Shown here: positions 7,473-15,699 of the stretch, in pieces
Numbering within the stretch: position 1 is the first letter of the stretch
How the letters are laid out: the number at the start of each line of letters is the position of its first letter
Assembly: GCA_963169055.1 (NCBI GenBank)
Contig: CAUJFU010000297.1
Span: 1 to 17,288 of the forward strand
DNA from: Myxococcota bacterium
GTDB taxonomy: Bacteria > Myxococcota_C > UBA6777
Direction of reading: 5' to 3'
Length of the DNA stretch: 17,288 nucleotides
The notes under the pieces: model-generated
Seen by the model: only the letters and a program-made list of their open reading frames with translations
Told to the model about the DNA's origin: nothing
Databases searched by the model: none
Program-made: the position numbers and the translations under genes

Positions 7473-8465
7473 ATGTGGTTGATCGGTGATATCGGCGGGA
7501 CAAGCGCCCGTATGGCGATGGTGGACAAAGGCGAAGGCCCCCGCGTATGGAGAAACGATCAGCGATATGAGAGCGGAGATTACGAAGGGATCGAGTGGAT
7601 CGTGGAGGCTTACAGGGCGTCTTTTGGGGGCGAGCTCAAAGGGATTTGTTTGGGAGTGGCGGGGCCGGTACGCGAGGGGCGCGTGGAACTAACGAATCTG
7701 GGATGGGTGTTGGATATCCGACAGATGCGGGAGCGATTGGGAGTGGAGCGGATTGTCTTGTTGAACGATCTACAAGCGATGGCCTACGCGATCCCGGTTT
7801 TGTCGCCGTTTGAGCGCGAAGTCTTACAAGAAGGCAAGCCCCAAGCAGAGGGAGTGATCGGGTTGGTGGCGGCGGGGACAGGTTTGGGGGAGAGCGTGTT
7901 GTGGTGGGATGGCCGGCGTTATCATGCGATGGCCTCGGAGGGCGGGCATTGCGACTTTGCGCCGATCGACGAAGAACAGGTGGGATTGTTGCGTTTTGTG
8001 ATGCGTGAGCACGCTCATGTGAGCTATGAGCGCGTATGTTCGGGGGGGTTGGGGATGGCGTATTTGTACCGTTATTTGAAAGAAGTGCGAGGGTTCGACG
8101 GACACGAAGAGATCGATCAAGCGGTGATGAGAAATAGCCGACAAGCCTCGCGGTTGATCGCCGAAGAAGCGGGTCGTTCAGGGCGTGTGGGAGAGTTTTG
8201 CAAGGAGGTCATGCGCTTGTTTTCGCGGATCTTGGCGGCGGAGCTTGGCAACCTTGCGCTCAAGGTGCTGCCAACAGGCGGCTTGTACATCGGGGGAGGG
8301 TTGGCTGTAGGTGTGCGCGAACTGTTCCGCGAACCCGCCTTTTTGGGGGCTTTCCGTTCAAAAGGACGCTACGCAAGAACGATGGAAGAATTCGCGATCT
8401 CGGTGATCACACACCCCGAACCCGGACTGTTGGGGGTTGCAAACTATGCGCTGAGCTTGGATTGA
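7473..8465 (+). CDS. glk: Glucokinase
   Basis: 330 residues. ATG at 7473 is preceded by AGAGGAGG at 7458-7465; the longer upstream frame lacks family similarity. It should phosphorylate glucose with ATP to glucose 6-phosphate in the cytoplasm (EC 2.7.1.2). It matches the E. coli Glk-type family (about 320 residues), not a typical ROK protein. Visible motifs are the phosphate-binding GDIGGTSARMA (5-15), GVAGPV (61-66), LLNDLQA with the catalytic-base Asp about 99, GTGLGES (135-141), SEGGHCDFAP (155-164), and GGLYIGGG near the C-terminus. The TPR-like gene starts 48 nt downstream on the same strand, so the two are probably co-transcribed. It diverges from the protease gene. No regulator is adjacent. 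Confidence 0.93.
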   Translation: MWLIGDIGGTSARMAMVDKGEGPRVWRNDQRYESGDYEGIEWIVEAYRASFGGELKGICLGVAGPVREGRVELTNLGWVLDIRQMRERLGVERIVLLNDLQAMAYAIPVLSPFEREVLQEGKPQAEGVIGLVAAGTGLGESVLWWDGRRYHAMASEGGHCDFAPIDEEQVGLLRFVMREHAHVSYERVCSGGLGMAYLYRYLKEVRGFDGHEEIDQAVMRNSRQASRLIAEEAGRSGRVGEFCKEVMRLFSRILAAELGNLALKVLPTGGLYIGGGLAVGVRELFREPAFLGAFRSKGRYARTMEEFAISVITHPEPGLLGVANYALSLD

Positions 8466-8513
8466 AGTGGAGCCAACAAGTGACACCTATCAAAAAAGCA
8501 AAGGGGGTTTTTC

Positions 8514-10754
8514 GTGTATGATCGCGGCGGGTTGAGTGTGTGGATTTGGGCGGGTGTTGTTGGAGGATGGAGTCTGTTGGTCTGGCTTGGGGGCCTCACT
8601 CCCCCAAAAACACACGCCGAGAACTGGCGACTCCGCCAAACCAACCAGCGCCGTCAACGAGAAGCCCTCAAGAGGCTAGAGCAACAACCTTTTTCGGGGG
8701 TAGCATTCGAGGCACTTTGGCGGGCCTCTCAACAAAAAGCCGCCCAGATCCGCACAGAAAAAGCCCTGCGTCAGGGCCTAAAGAAGCAGCCCCAAGCGTG
8801 GTGGCGTTGGGTGGTTTGGGGGCGATGGAATATGGTGCAGAAACGTTGCGGAGAAGCGTTGGCGGCATGGGAGAAAGCCGAAAACTACCGTGCGGATTGG
8901 CGGATTTGTCAAGGCAAAGCTCGTGCGTGGACTTGCGCAGGGGAGAAACAGCGGGGTCTTGAACAAAGCCGCAAGTGCCTATCCCAAGTTCCTGCGGGAG
9001 AGCGAGAAAAAGCCTACCAAGAAGTGATGCGGATGGCGATCCAATTGCGAGAAAACAAAGCCTTGGCGGATCTGATGCGCGGCGTGGTGGTGGGGAGGTG
9101 GTCACGAAACGCGTTGTTGTCGATGGCAAGGCACTTGTTGAACAGCGGCTATGCCTCGTATGCCTTGCGTGTGTACGAAGTGATGTTGCAGCAAGGCAAG
9201 ACCCACAGCACGAAAGATTGGAAAGAAGCCAGCGAGGCGGCATTGCACGCAGGAGCGATCGGACAAGCCAAGACCTACCTCGCGAACGCTTACAAAAGCC
9301 CCCAAGGTCCGTCTTGGTGGATGTGGGAATTGTACGGATTAGAGGAACGGATCGCACGACGTGGTGGGGATCTGCGCGGGCTTTACACGCAGCGCAAAAC
9401 CACATGGGGCCCATCAAAAGCAACCGACCAAGCGAGACGGTGGGATTGGTTGGCCCGAATCTCCACAGAACTCGGAAACCGAGAAGATGCAGCGTTGTGG
9501 GATCGACAGATCTTGTCGGTGCATCCGCAAGATGTGCAAGCTCTCTTGCGTCGGCTACGAGACGCACAACAACGCGGCGATCAAACCATCACTCTGCAAC
9601 AGTACGATGCCCTCCTACAAAGCAAGCGCGCAGAACCCGCACACATCGTCTTTTACGTCGAAGCATTGTCCAAGCGCTCGGGAAGGCCGAGGTTGGGGCG
9701 GTGGAAAGCGTCGTGGGCGACCTTGTATCGGGGGTTATTGTGCTACCACCGCCAACCAAGCCTGTGGATGCACTACAGCACCGAAGAACACTTTGGCGAA
9801 GCTTGTTACCGCTCAAGCGAAGACGACTGGGTCGAATATCGCCAGCGCCGATGGGACTTTTGGTGGCGTTATGAAGCCAAAGAGCCACAAAAACAAGACA
9901 TACAACGCGCACGGCACGTCTTGCTTGCAGCCGTACGCCAATACAACGGAAGCTTGGAAGCCTTGCGCGTTTTCGAGCCTTGGCTGGTTTGGCTGGGAGA
10001 AGACGCAACAGCCTCGAAAACGCGCAACAGGATGATCGCCTTGAGCGCGGGAGATGCAGAGGCGTTTGTCTGGCTCGAAAAAATGTTTCGGGAGATGGGC
10101 GATCATGCCCGATGGGACGCGCTTGTCAAACTTCATCTTGGTGATTCGCGTTGGAACCTTCGCCAGTTTGGAGCCTTGTTGTTCCATCTCGCCCAAGTCT
10201 GGGCCGAACAAGAAACCACAGCCCGATTGAACCGAGCAACCACACGATGGTTCGAGCGTTTTGATACACCACGCTCCAAAAAGTCCGCTCCATCGAGAAC
10301 TGCAAGCCCAACGTGGTCTCGCGTCCCTTGTGATCGGCTGCTGCGTGCCATCGAACGTCATTCTGCCGCCATCGCCCAAACCAGCGCACAGATGCAACGA
10401 CGGTCGTCCCTGCGGCCACTTCCATCAGACCCTCCTCCACCCAACCCAACGCTTATGGCCGCTCCTCCCCCCCCAACGCACCACTTCAACGGATTCTCCG
10501 AAACAGAAAAAGGCTTATGGCGCGTGTTGGTTCCCTACACGGCTTGCGGAGCAAAAACAGCGCCCTCGAAGCTTCGGGATCGTTTGGAATCCCTCGGATG
10601 GGATGCACAACAACGGACGTGGCTGCTCCATACCTACGCACAGATGGGCGATATCGAAGGAGTTCGGCGTCTCCACAAAAAGGCCCCAGATCAAGCGAGT
10701 TATTGGGAAAAGTGGCTCGCGGAACGTACCCCCTCGGCCTCCCCAACCCCCTAG
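8514..10754 (+). CDS. Exported TPR-like helical repeat protein
   Basis: 746 residues starting with GTG at 8514, with AAGGGGG at 8501-8507 as ribosome binding site; the nearby ATG at 8518 is out of frame. Residues 8-36 form a signal peptide or N-terminal anchor ending THA/EN. The body is alpha-helical and rich in Ala, Trp, Arg and Gln, with degenerate 34-residue-like helix pairs (for example EALAAWEKAENYRADWRICQ, SYALRVYEVMLQQG, REDAALWDRQILSVHPQD), typical of TPR/solenoid scaffolds. A Pro/Ser/Arg-rich linker (about 586-665) separates a shorter helical C-terminal part (about 668-740). It is probably periplasmic or envelope-associated and protein-binding; no enzymatic motif is visible. It follows glk by 48 nt and converges with the DUF1460 gene at 10783, leaving only 28 nt. 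Confidence 0.75.
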   Translation: MYDRGGLSVWIWAGVVGGWSLLVWLGGLTPPKTHAENWRLRQTNQRRQREALKRLEQQPFSGVAFEALWRASQQKAAQIRTEKALRQGLKKQPQAWWRWVVWGRWNMVQKRCGEALAAWEKAENYRADWRICQGKARAWTCAGEKQRGLEQSRKCLSQVPAGEREKAYQEVMRMAIQLRENKALADLMRGVVVGRWSRNALLSMARHLLNSGYASYALRVYEVMLQQGKTHSTKDWKEASEAALHAGAIGQAKTYLANAYKSPQGPSWWMWELYGLEERIARRGGDLRGLYTQRKTTWGPSKATDQARRWDWLARISTELGNREDAALWDRQILSVHPQDVQALLRRLRDAQQRGDQTITLQQYDALLQSKRAEPAHIVFYVEALSKRSGRPRLGRWKASWATLYRGLLCYHRQPSLWMHYSTEEHFGEACYRSSEDDWVEYRQRRWDFWWRYEAKEPQKQDIQRARHVLLAAVRQYNGSLEALRVFEPWLVWLGEDATASKTRNRMIALSAGDAEAFVWLEKMFREMGDHARWDALVKLHLGDSRWNLRQFGALLFHLAQVWAEQETTARLNRATTRWFERFDTPRSKKSAPSRTASPTWSRVPCDRLLRAIERHSAAIAQTSAQMQRRSSLRPLPSDPPPPNPTLMAAPPPPTHHFNGFSETEKGLWRVLVPYTACGAKTAPSKLRDRLESLGWDAQQRTWLLHTYAQMGDIEGVRRLHKKAPDQASYWEKWLAERTPSASPTP

Positions 10755-10782
10755 CCATCGGCTTTGTTGCAAACTCCAAAGG

Positions 10783-12495
10783 TCAAGGGGATATCCGCGA
10801 GAGATGGGGGGGAAGAGCCATGCGGATCTGCAAGAGATGAACACCCAGACGAGGTTTGCGATACCGACGAAGGCTCTGTAAGTATTCGACCAACGGCATA
10901 TCCATGACACTATTCCATACCTTCGTCGCATGGCGCATATACGGCTTTCCGTTGATCCACACGACCACGCCTTGATGCACGATCTGAAACGGAGAAGTCG
11001 ATGGCATCGGCACCAACACACTAATAATCGTTCCTGTACGCATCTTGTGTGCCTGTCGCACAGCAACCTCTAACGGCAGATACGGCAGACGGTGCCGCCC
11101 CATCACAAGGTTCGCCACCCCCAAGCGTTCGAGCATCATCCGCCCCTCACGCGAGGATTGATAACTCTGCAAGGTGATCTGCTTGGTCACAAAGCGCGTC
11201 TGCTCCCCCCCGTGCTTGCGCGTGATATCTTCGACAAAGCCTTCGCGGATCATCATCGGAATCCATTGAAGCATCGGAAAGTGCTTGCGCTTTTCATAAG
11301 CGATCTGTCCGCCCACATAACGCAGCCTTTGCGTAAACGCCACCGCATCGCGCAAACGCGGATGCTGCGTCATCGCCATCGCTTGTTCCAAAAAGGTCAC
11401 ACAATCCATCTTCTCAAGCGAAAAGATCGGATCTTTGTCCACACGCCCTGTCGGGCCTTCTCCAAGCGCATCAAAAACGTACTTCGTCCCCAACATCCGC
11501 TGCGTGATCGCCACAAAACGCTCCGCAGGTTCTGTCTGGCGCTTGTGTAGCTCCTCCAACCAGACCGCGATATCGGATTGTTTCATCGCAAACAACGAAG
11601 GCGGAACATCCGGCATCTTCGGCAAGATCTCCGCTTGGTAGCGCCGCAACGACCCTTCACAAAAGTCCGAAGGCAACGCCTTCTTTTCGCACTCATCTTC
11701 TAAAAAGCGTGAATGCTTTCGATCTTTGTGTTGCAGCAGCCCTTTGGCGATCGCCAACCGCATCGCGGGGGTATCTTGAAAGCGCGCAAACAAGAAGGCT
11801 GAAGCCCACCGGCTACGCCAACGCATCAGGTGAGAAAGAGCTTTTTGAGGGCTGCGTTTCCAAAAGCCTTCCCATCGGGCTTGCCTGCCCGTATGACCAA
11901 GCGAAGCCAGCGCAAGCGAATACGCCATCCCCACGCGGCTTTGCAACGCAGGTGTCCAGCCCTCCAAAGCCTGACGCGCCTGTTGTTCGCCGATCTCGGA
12001 GAGCGCAGCCAAAGCCAACACCGCTTCGGCTCGGCTTCCTTGGGCTGCAACCTCCAAAATAGCCGATACTGCGCCTGAATCGCGCAACATCCCCAAAGAG
12101 CGGATCGCCGCCAAACGCACTTCTACATCGGCATCTTTGACAAAGGGGCGCAGCAACACCGCCGTCCATCCGATCCCCATCTCGCCAAACGCGATGGCCG
12201 CGCCCCGCCGCATCGAAGCCTCGGGCATATTCAACAGCCCCGCCAACACAGGCCACGCACGCACATCTCCTTGTCGTCGGATCTGTCGAGCCGTCGCACG
12301 CTGAAACCCCGCACTACTCGACCGAATGCGATACACCAAACGCATCAACGACAGCGAGCGCGTATTGGCTTCCGCCTCCCACCCCCACAGCAGCACGCAC
12401 AGCACACACAACACACACACCGCCCCCAAACCACGCATCCCCGCGCTCAACCGACTTCTCTCAACACCTTCTCTCTGCATCCTTCGCATCCTCAC
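10783..12495 (-). CDS. HEAT-repeat plus DUF1460 putative N-acetylmuramoyl-L-alanine amidase
   Basis: 570 residues if the start is GTG at 12495, which overlaps the coaBC stop (GTGA) and has AAAGGG 8 nt upstream; ATG at 12489 or 12480 are alternatives. A hydrophobic segment (about 20-40) ending AEA/NT (44) is a signal peptide. Residues about 75-200 are HEAT/PBS-lyase-like repeats (VEVRLAAIRSLGMLRD is typical). The C-terminal region (about 310-560) resembles DUF1460, an NlpC/P60-related family with characterised peptidoglycan amidases: nucleophile Cys about 365 in MDCVTFLE, the family motif RLRYVGGQIAY (390-400), HFPMLQW, and a candidate catalytic His about 508 in IVHQGVV. The likely action is in the periplasm on muropeptides. 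Translation is probably coupled to coaBC. The HEAT-amidase combination is unusual as far as I know. Confidence 0.8.
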   Translation of the reverse strand: MRMRRMQREGVERSRLSAGMRGLGAVCVLCVLCVLLWGWEAEANTRSLSLMRLVYRIRSSSAGFQRATARQIRRQGDVRAWPVLAGLLNMPEASMRRGAAIAFGEMGIGWTAVLLRPFVKDADVEVRLAAIRSLGMLRDSGAVSAILEVAAQGSRAEAVLALAALSEIGEQQARQALEGWTPALQSRVGMAYSLALASLGHTGRQARWEGFWKRSPQKALSHLMRWRSRWASAFLFARFQDTPAMRLAIAKGLLQHKDRKHSRFLEDECEKKALPSDFCEGSLRRYQAEILPKMPDVPPSLFAMKQSDIAVWLEELHKRQTEPAERFVAITQRMLGTKYVFDALGEGPTGRVDKDPIFSLEKMDCVTFLEQAMAMTQHPRLRDAVAFTQRLRYVGGQIAYEKRKHFPMLQWIPMMIREGFVEDITRKHGGEQTRFVTKQITLQSYQSSREGRMMLERLGVANLVMGRHRLPYLPLEVAVRQAHKMRTGTIISVLVPMPSTSPFQIVHQGVVVWINGKPYMRHATKVWNSVMDMPLVEYLQSLRRYRKPRLGVHLLQIRMALPPHLSRISP

Positions 12496-13709
12496 GAATT
12501 TTCCCTTTGTTTTTTCTGACGCAACGCGACCACACGATCCAAGATCGCGTGCGCCACCTCTTCTTTTCCCATCAAAGGCAAAGCGATCGCCTCCTGCCCC
12601 ACTTCAAACAAGATCACTTGGTTGGTTTCTGTCCCAAAACCACTGCCTTGTTGCGTCACGTCGTTGCCAACGATCAGATCGAGATGTTTTCGCACCAACT
12701 TACCTTGCGCATTTTCCATCAGGTTCTCTGTCTCCGCAGCAAACCCCACTGTAATCCGCGAGGGCGACGGCGGCAATGAAGCCAAGATATCGATGTTGCG
12801 CGCAAGCTCAAGCACCAACGGGCCTTCTTTCTTTTTGATCTTTTGGGTGGAAACTTCTGCGGGCCGATAATCCGCCACCGCAGCAGACATGATCAACGTC
12901 GTTGCTTGCGCAAGATGTGCATGAACAGCTTCAGCCATCTGTGCGGCAGAACGGACATCAACACGCACACAACCCGCAGGAACAGGCCGCTCTTTCATCG
13001 CCGTGATCAACGTGACCTTGGCCCCCCGCATCGCCGCAACCTTGGCGATCGCAAAGCCCATCTTCCCCGTCGAGCGGTTCGACAAAAAACGTACAGGGTC
13101 AAGATCCTCAAACGTCGCACCTGCCGTCACCACCAGATGCTCTCCTCGCAGATCCTGACGCCCCCCTCCAAGCACCCATCCACAAAAATCTATCAACTCT
13201 TGCGGTTCCGCCAACCTCCCCAATCCCGTCTCACCACACGCCATCTCCCCTTCTCCCGGGGCCGCAATCCAATAATTCTTCCATCCACCGATCTCTCGAA
13301 GATTGTTTTGAACCCCGGGATGAGCATACATCTGCGGATTCATCGCAGGAGCCAACACCACAGGCGCATGCGACGCAATCACCGCTGTCGACAACAAGTC
13401 CTCGGCGTTTCCATGCGCGATCCTTGCGATGGTTCGGGCCGATGCAGGTGCCACAACGACCAGATCCGCACGTCGCGCCAACTGGATGTGCGCCGTCGCC
13501 ACCTCTGGCCCACCGCTGTACATCTCGCTATATGCTTCGCGCCCTGTTAGCGAAAAAAAGGTCAACGGCGTAATAAACTCTTTCGCCGAGCGCGTCATCA
13601 CCACCTGTACCCGCGCCCCCGCACGCACCAGATATCGCGCAAACTCCGCAGCTTTATATGCTGCGATACTCCCTGTCACTCCCAAAAGTACTTCTTTTCC
13701 GACAAACAT
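12492..13709 (-). CDS. coaBC: Bifunctional phosphopantothenoylcysteine decarboxylase/synthase
   Basis: 405 residues. ATG at 13709 has GGAGG 6 nt upstream; a GTG five codons earlier is less likely. It makes 4'-phosphopantetheine for coenzyme A: CoaB joins phosphopantothenate and cysteine using CTP, and CoaC decarboxylates the product using FMN. The CoaC part (1-185) shows GSIAAYKA (13-20), His 74 in TAHIQLA, PAMNPQM with Asn 124, and the substrate-flap Cys 158 in GEMACGETG, at almost the same positions as in E. coli. The CoaB part (about 188-400) shows VTAGAT, DPVRFLSNRSTGKMG (204-218), the SAAVADYRP segment and GFAAET. Length is normal for the fused form. The stop overlaps the downstream GTG by 4 nt, implying an operon with the putative amidase. 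Confidence 0.95.
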   Translation of the reverse strand: MFVGKEVLLGVTGSIAAYKAAEFARYLVRAGARVQVVMTRSAKEFITPLTFFSLTGREAYSEMYSGGPEVATAHIQLARRADLVVVAPASARTIARIAHGNAEDLLSTAVIASHAPVVLAPAMNPQMYAHPGVQNNLREIGGWKNYWIAAPGEGEMACGETGLGRLAEPQELIDFCGWVLGGGRQDLRGEHLVVTAGATFEDLDPVRFLSNRSTGKMGFAIAKVAAMRGAKVTLITAMKERPVPAGCVRVDVRSAAQMAEAVHAHLAQATTLIMSAAVADYRPAEVSTQKIKKKEGPLVLELARNIDILASLPPSPSRITVGFAAETENLMENAQGKLVRKHLDLIVGNDVTQQGSGFGTETNQVILFEVGQEAIALPLMGKEEVAHAILDRVVALRQKKQRENS

Positions 13710-13897
13710 CCGACACCTCCGCACTCACTCCAAAAATACATCAGCCCAACCCCCAACCATCATGGCCGAGATCTCACCACAATTCAACATCGCTCGCCTT
13801 GACAGCGACCCGCCGATCCACCAGATCCTGTCTCCAGAACGTCCGTTTTTCCATCGCTCCAACATCACCGATGGAACCGATTCACAAGGCAGCCACC

Positions 13898-15562
13898 ATG
13901 CCCGTACGCTTTTTTCTATGCCTCGGACTCTCAACGTTTGTTGGATCTGCCCACGCATCTCCTCCCAACACAAACAACGCAAAGGTCCGAAACAATCAAA
14001 GCATCCGAAGCAACCAAAGCGACCGACGGATCGAAACCAACAAAGGATTCAACAGCAACGCACACAACCCAAACATCCGAAGCAAACCAAACAACCGATT
14101 TGTCCGAAGCCATCGTCGTCTCCACGCTGATGCTCGCCTCCCAGACGGAACCATCCAAAGCGGCAAACTGATCATCGAAGACGCCCCCCTTCCCCGATCT
14201 GCTTTTCCCACCCAAAACGCCGACTGTTGGCCCTACGTCCGACGCCACCAACTGCGGCCCTCAAGACCCCATCGACACTATCCAAAAACGGTTGAAGAGG
14301 CCGTCCAATGGCTACTTGCGGCAAAAAAACGCGGGCGATTGTTTTTCCAACAAGGTGCGATCCTCGGACACCTACAAAGTGTGATCGACCAACACACACA
14401 CGGCGATCTCTACCTATTCTTCGGCAACAACCACACCATCACAAAACACTACCGCTTTTTTAATGAAGCCCTTCATCTCGGAAAAGACGGACTCCAACTC
14501 GCGGGCATCACCCATCTTGCCCTCGAAGCCTTTGTCACAGACTTTCACTCTCCGCCCTTGTCTCGACAAACCATCCGATGGCTGCGCGAGATCTGGGGAA
14601 AAAACCAACGCGATCTGCTGCGCGATCCATCCCGCCGCCAACGCCTTGCACGCCTCCTGCTCACCAGTCAACAACCACTCGTCGATCTCTATCTCCACCA
14701 CAAACAAGACTGGGCCTTTCGTCTCCTGACCGTTGTCAATCGCTTTCTCCTTGGTCGCGCCTATTCGCCCTCCTTTCTCAAAGAACTCGAAGCCACGCTT
14801 CGCCACGCTCGCAACCATCCCAACGGCCCCATCGATGTGATCGCAACCGATATGTCTCTCTCTCTCCGTCAACGCTTTTACCACGTTTATTGTTGGATCT
14901 ATCCTCTACGCGAAGCCTTTGGCCTCCAGATCACCCAACGCCGCATCCAAAAAAAGCCCAAAAAACGCCGTGTGATCGCCTTTATGTGGGGGGCTGACCA
15001 CATCCGCAAACAACACTTCCCGCGCTTTTTGCCCACTACCACGCCCACCTATTCCGTTCGTCTCTCGGGCGGTTTCAAGCCCGATCTGTGGGATCTTGCC
15101 TTTGCTCGGCTCGGTTGGCCCCTGCGCGCCTTTGCCCTCGACACTCCCAACGCCGAAGAGGCCGACCTCTTGATCCATTTTCCCCCCAAAGGTTCCTTTG
15201 CCCTCGCAAGCACAGAGATCCGCCAGATCGCTCTCGCACGCCTTCTACGCCAAACCCAAGGCCCCCGATGGAACGACTTTTCCCCTGTTTCCTTGACCTA
15301 CCAAAACAACCTCCGCCAAGTTCTCCAATTTCTTCAACCCCGCCTTGATCGCTGCCACCGACACGGCTTTTCCCCTCTGCACATCCAACTCCATATCGGC
15401 CCAAGCGGACGCATTATCCGCACGATCATCCAAGCCAACCCTTTCCGCGCTTGGTCCGAACGATGTATCCGCCTCGCCCTCTGGCGCTATCCCCTTCCTC
15501 CACCTCCACGCGGCGCACCCCTCCGCCTTGATTTTGTACTCCAACGCACCAAACTCCGCTGA
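13898..15562 (+). CDS. Exported TIKI/TraB/ChaN-like protein with AgmX/PglI-like tail
   Basis: 554 residues from ATG at 13898, chosen because a signal peptide follows directly (cleavage near AHA/SP, 20/21); the ribosome binding site is weak (AAGG). Residues 22-75 are Asn/Arg/Ser-rich low complexity. The region about 135-430 resembles the TIKI/TraB/ChaN (EreA-like) superfamily: first GxxH in FFGNNHT (176-179), conserved Glu in LALEAF (210), second GxxH in WGADH (365-368). These residues would bind metal or heme, or act catalytically, in that group. Residues about 480-552 resemble the AgmX/PglI C-terminal (TonB-C-like) domain of myxobacteria: a Cys about 486, HIGPSGRIIRTII, a second Cys about 523 in SERCIRLAL, then YPLPPPPRG. 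Divergent from coaBC. A TTGACA at 13799-13804 could be a -35 element, but no good -10 follows. Function is not assignable beyond the fold. Confidence 0.7.
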   Translation: MPVRFFLCLGLSTFVGSAHASPPNTNNAKVRNNQSIRSNQSDRRIETNKGFNSNAHNPNIRSKPNNRFVRSHRRLHADARLPDGTIQSGKLIIEDAPLPRSAFPTQNADCWPYVRRHQLRPSRPHRHYPKTVEEAVQWLLAAKKRGRLFFQQGAILGHLQSVIDQHTHGDLYLFFGNNHTITKHYRFFNEALHLGKDGLQLAGITHLALEAFVTDFHSPPLSRQTIRWLREIWGKNQRDLLRDPSRRQRLARLLLTSQQPLVDLYLHHKQDWAFRLLTVVNRFLLGRAYSPSFLKELEATLRHARNHPNGPIDVIATDMSLSLRQRFYHVYCWIYPLREAFGLQITQRRIQKKPKKRRVIAFMWGADHIRKQHFPRFLPTTTPTYSVRLSGGFKPDLWDLAFARLGWPLRAFALDTPNAEEADLLIHFPPKGSFALASTEIRQIALARLLRQTQGPRWNDFSPVSLTYQNNLRQVLQFLQPRLDRCHRHGFSPLHIQLHIGPSGRIIRTIIQANPFRAWSERCIRLALWRYPLPPPPRGAPLRLDFVLQRTKLR

Positions 15563-15596
15563 TCGCTTGCCTCCCGCAGCGTTTGTGTTCTTGTGC

Positions 15597-15625
15597 TTGA
15601 CGGGCGCGGTGGGGGATGGTAGAAC
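15597..15625 (+). promoter_or_regulatory. Sigma70-type promoter of pgk
   Basis: TTGACG (15597-15602) and TAGAAC (15620-15625) are separated by exactly 17 nt; matches are 5/6 and 4/6. Transcription would start near 15632, giving a leader of about 68 nt before the pgk ATG at 15700. It lies right after the stop of the preceding gene, so pgk has its own promoter. Confidence 0.65.
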
Positions 15626-15699
15626 GCTAGGTCTTGCAAAAAGGAAACGGCACCCCCCACGGGGTCAAGCCCCTAGAAATAAAAGGAAAAGGGAAACTC

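Noticed and set aside
13799-13827. Full promoter upstream of the TIKI-like gene
   Set aside because: TTGACA is perfect, but at 17 nt the -10 would be CAGATC, which is too poor to call.
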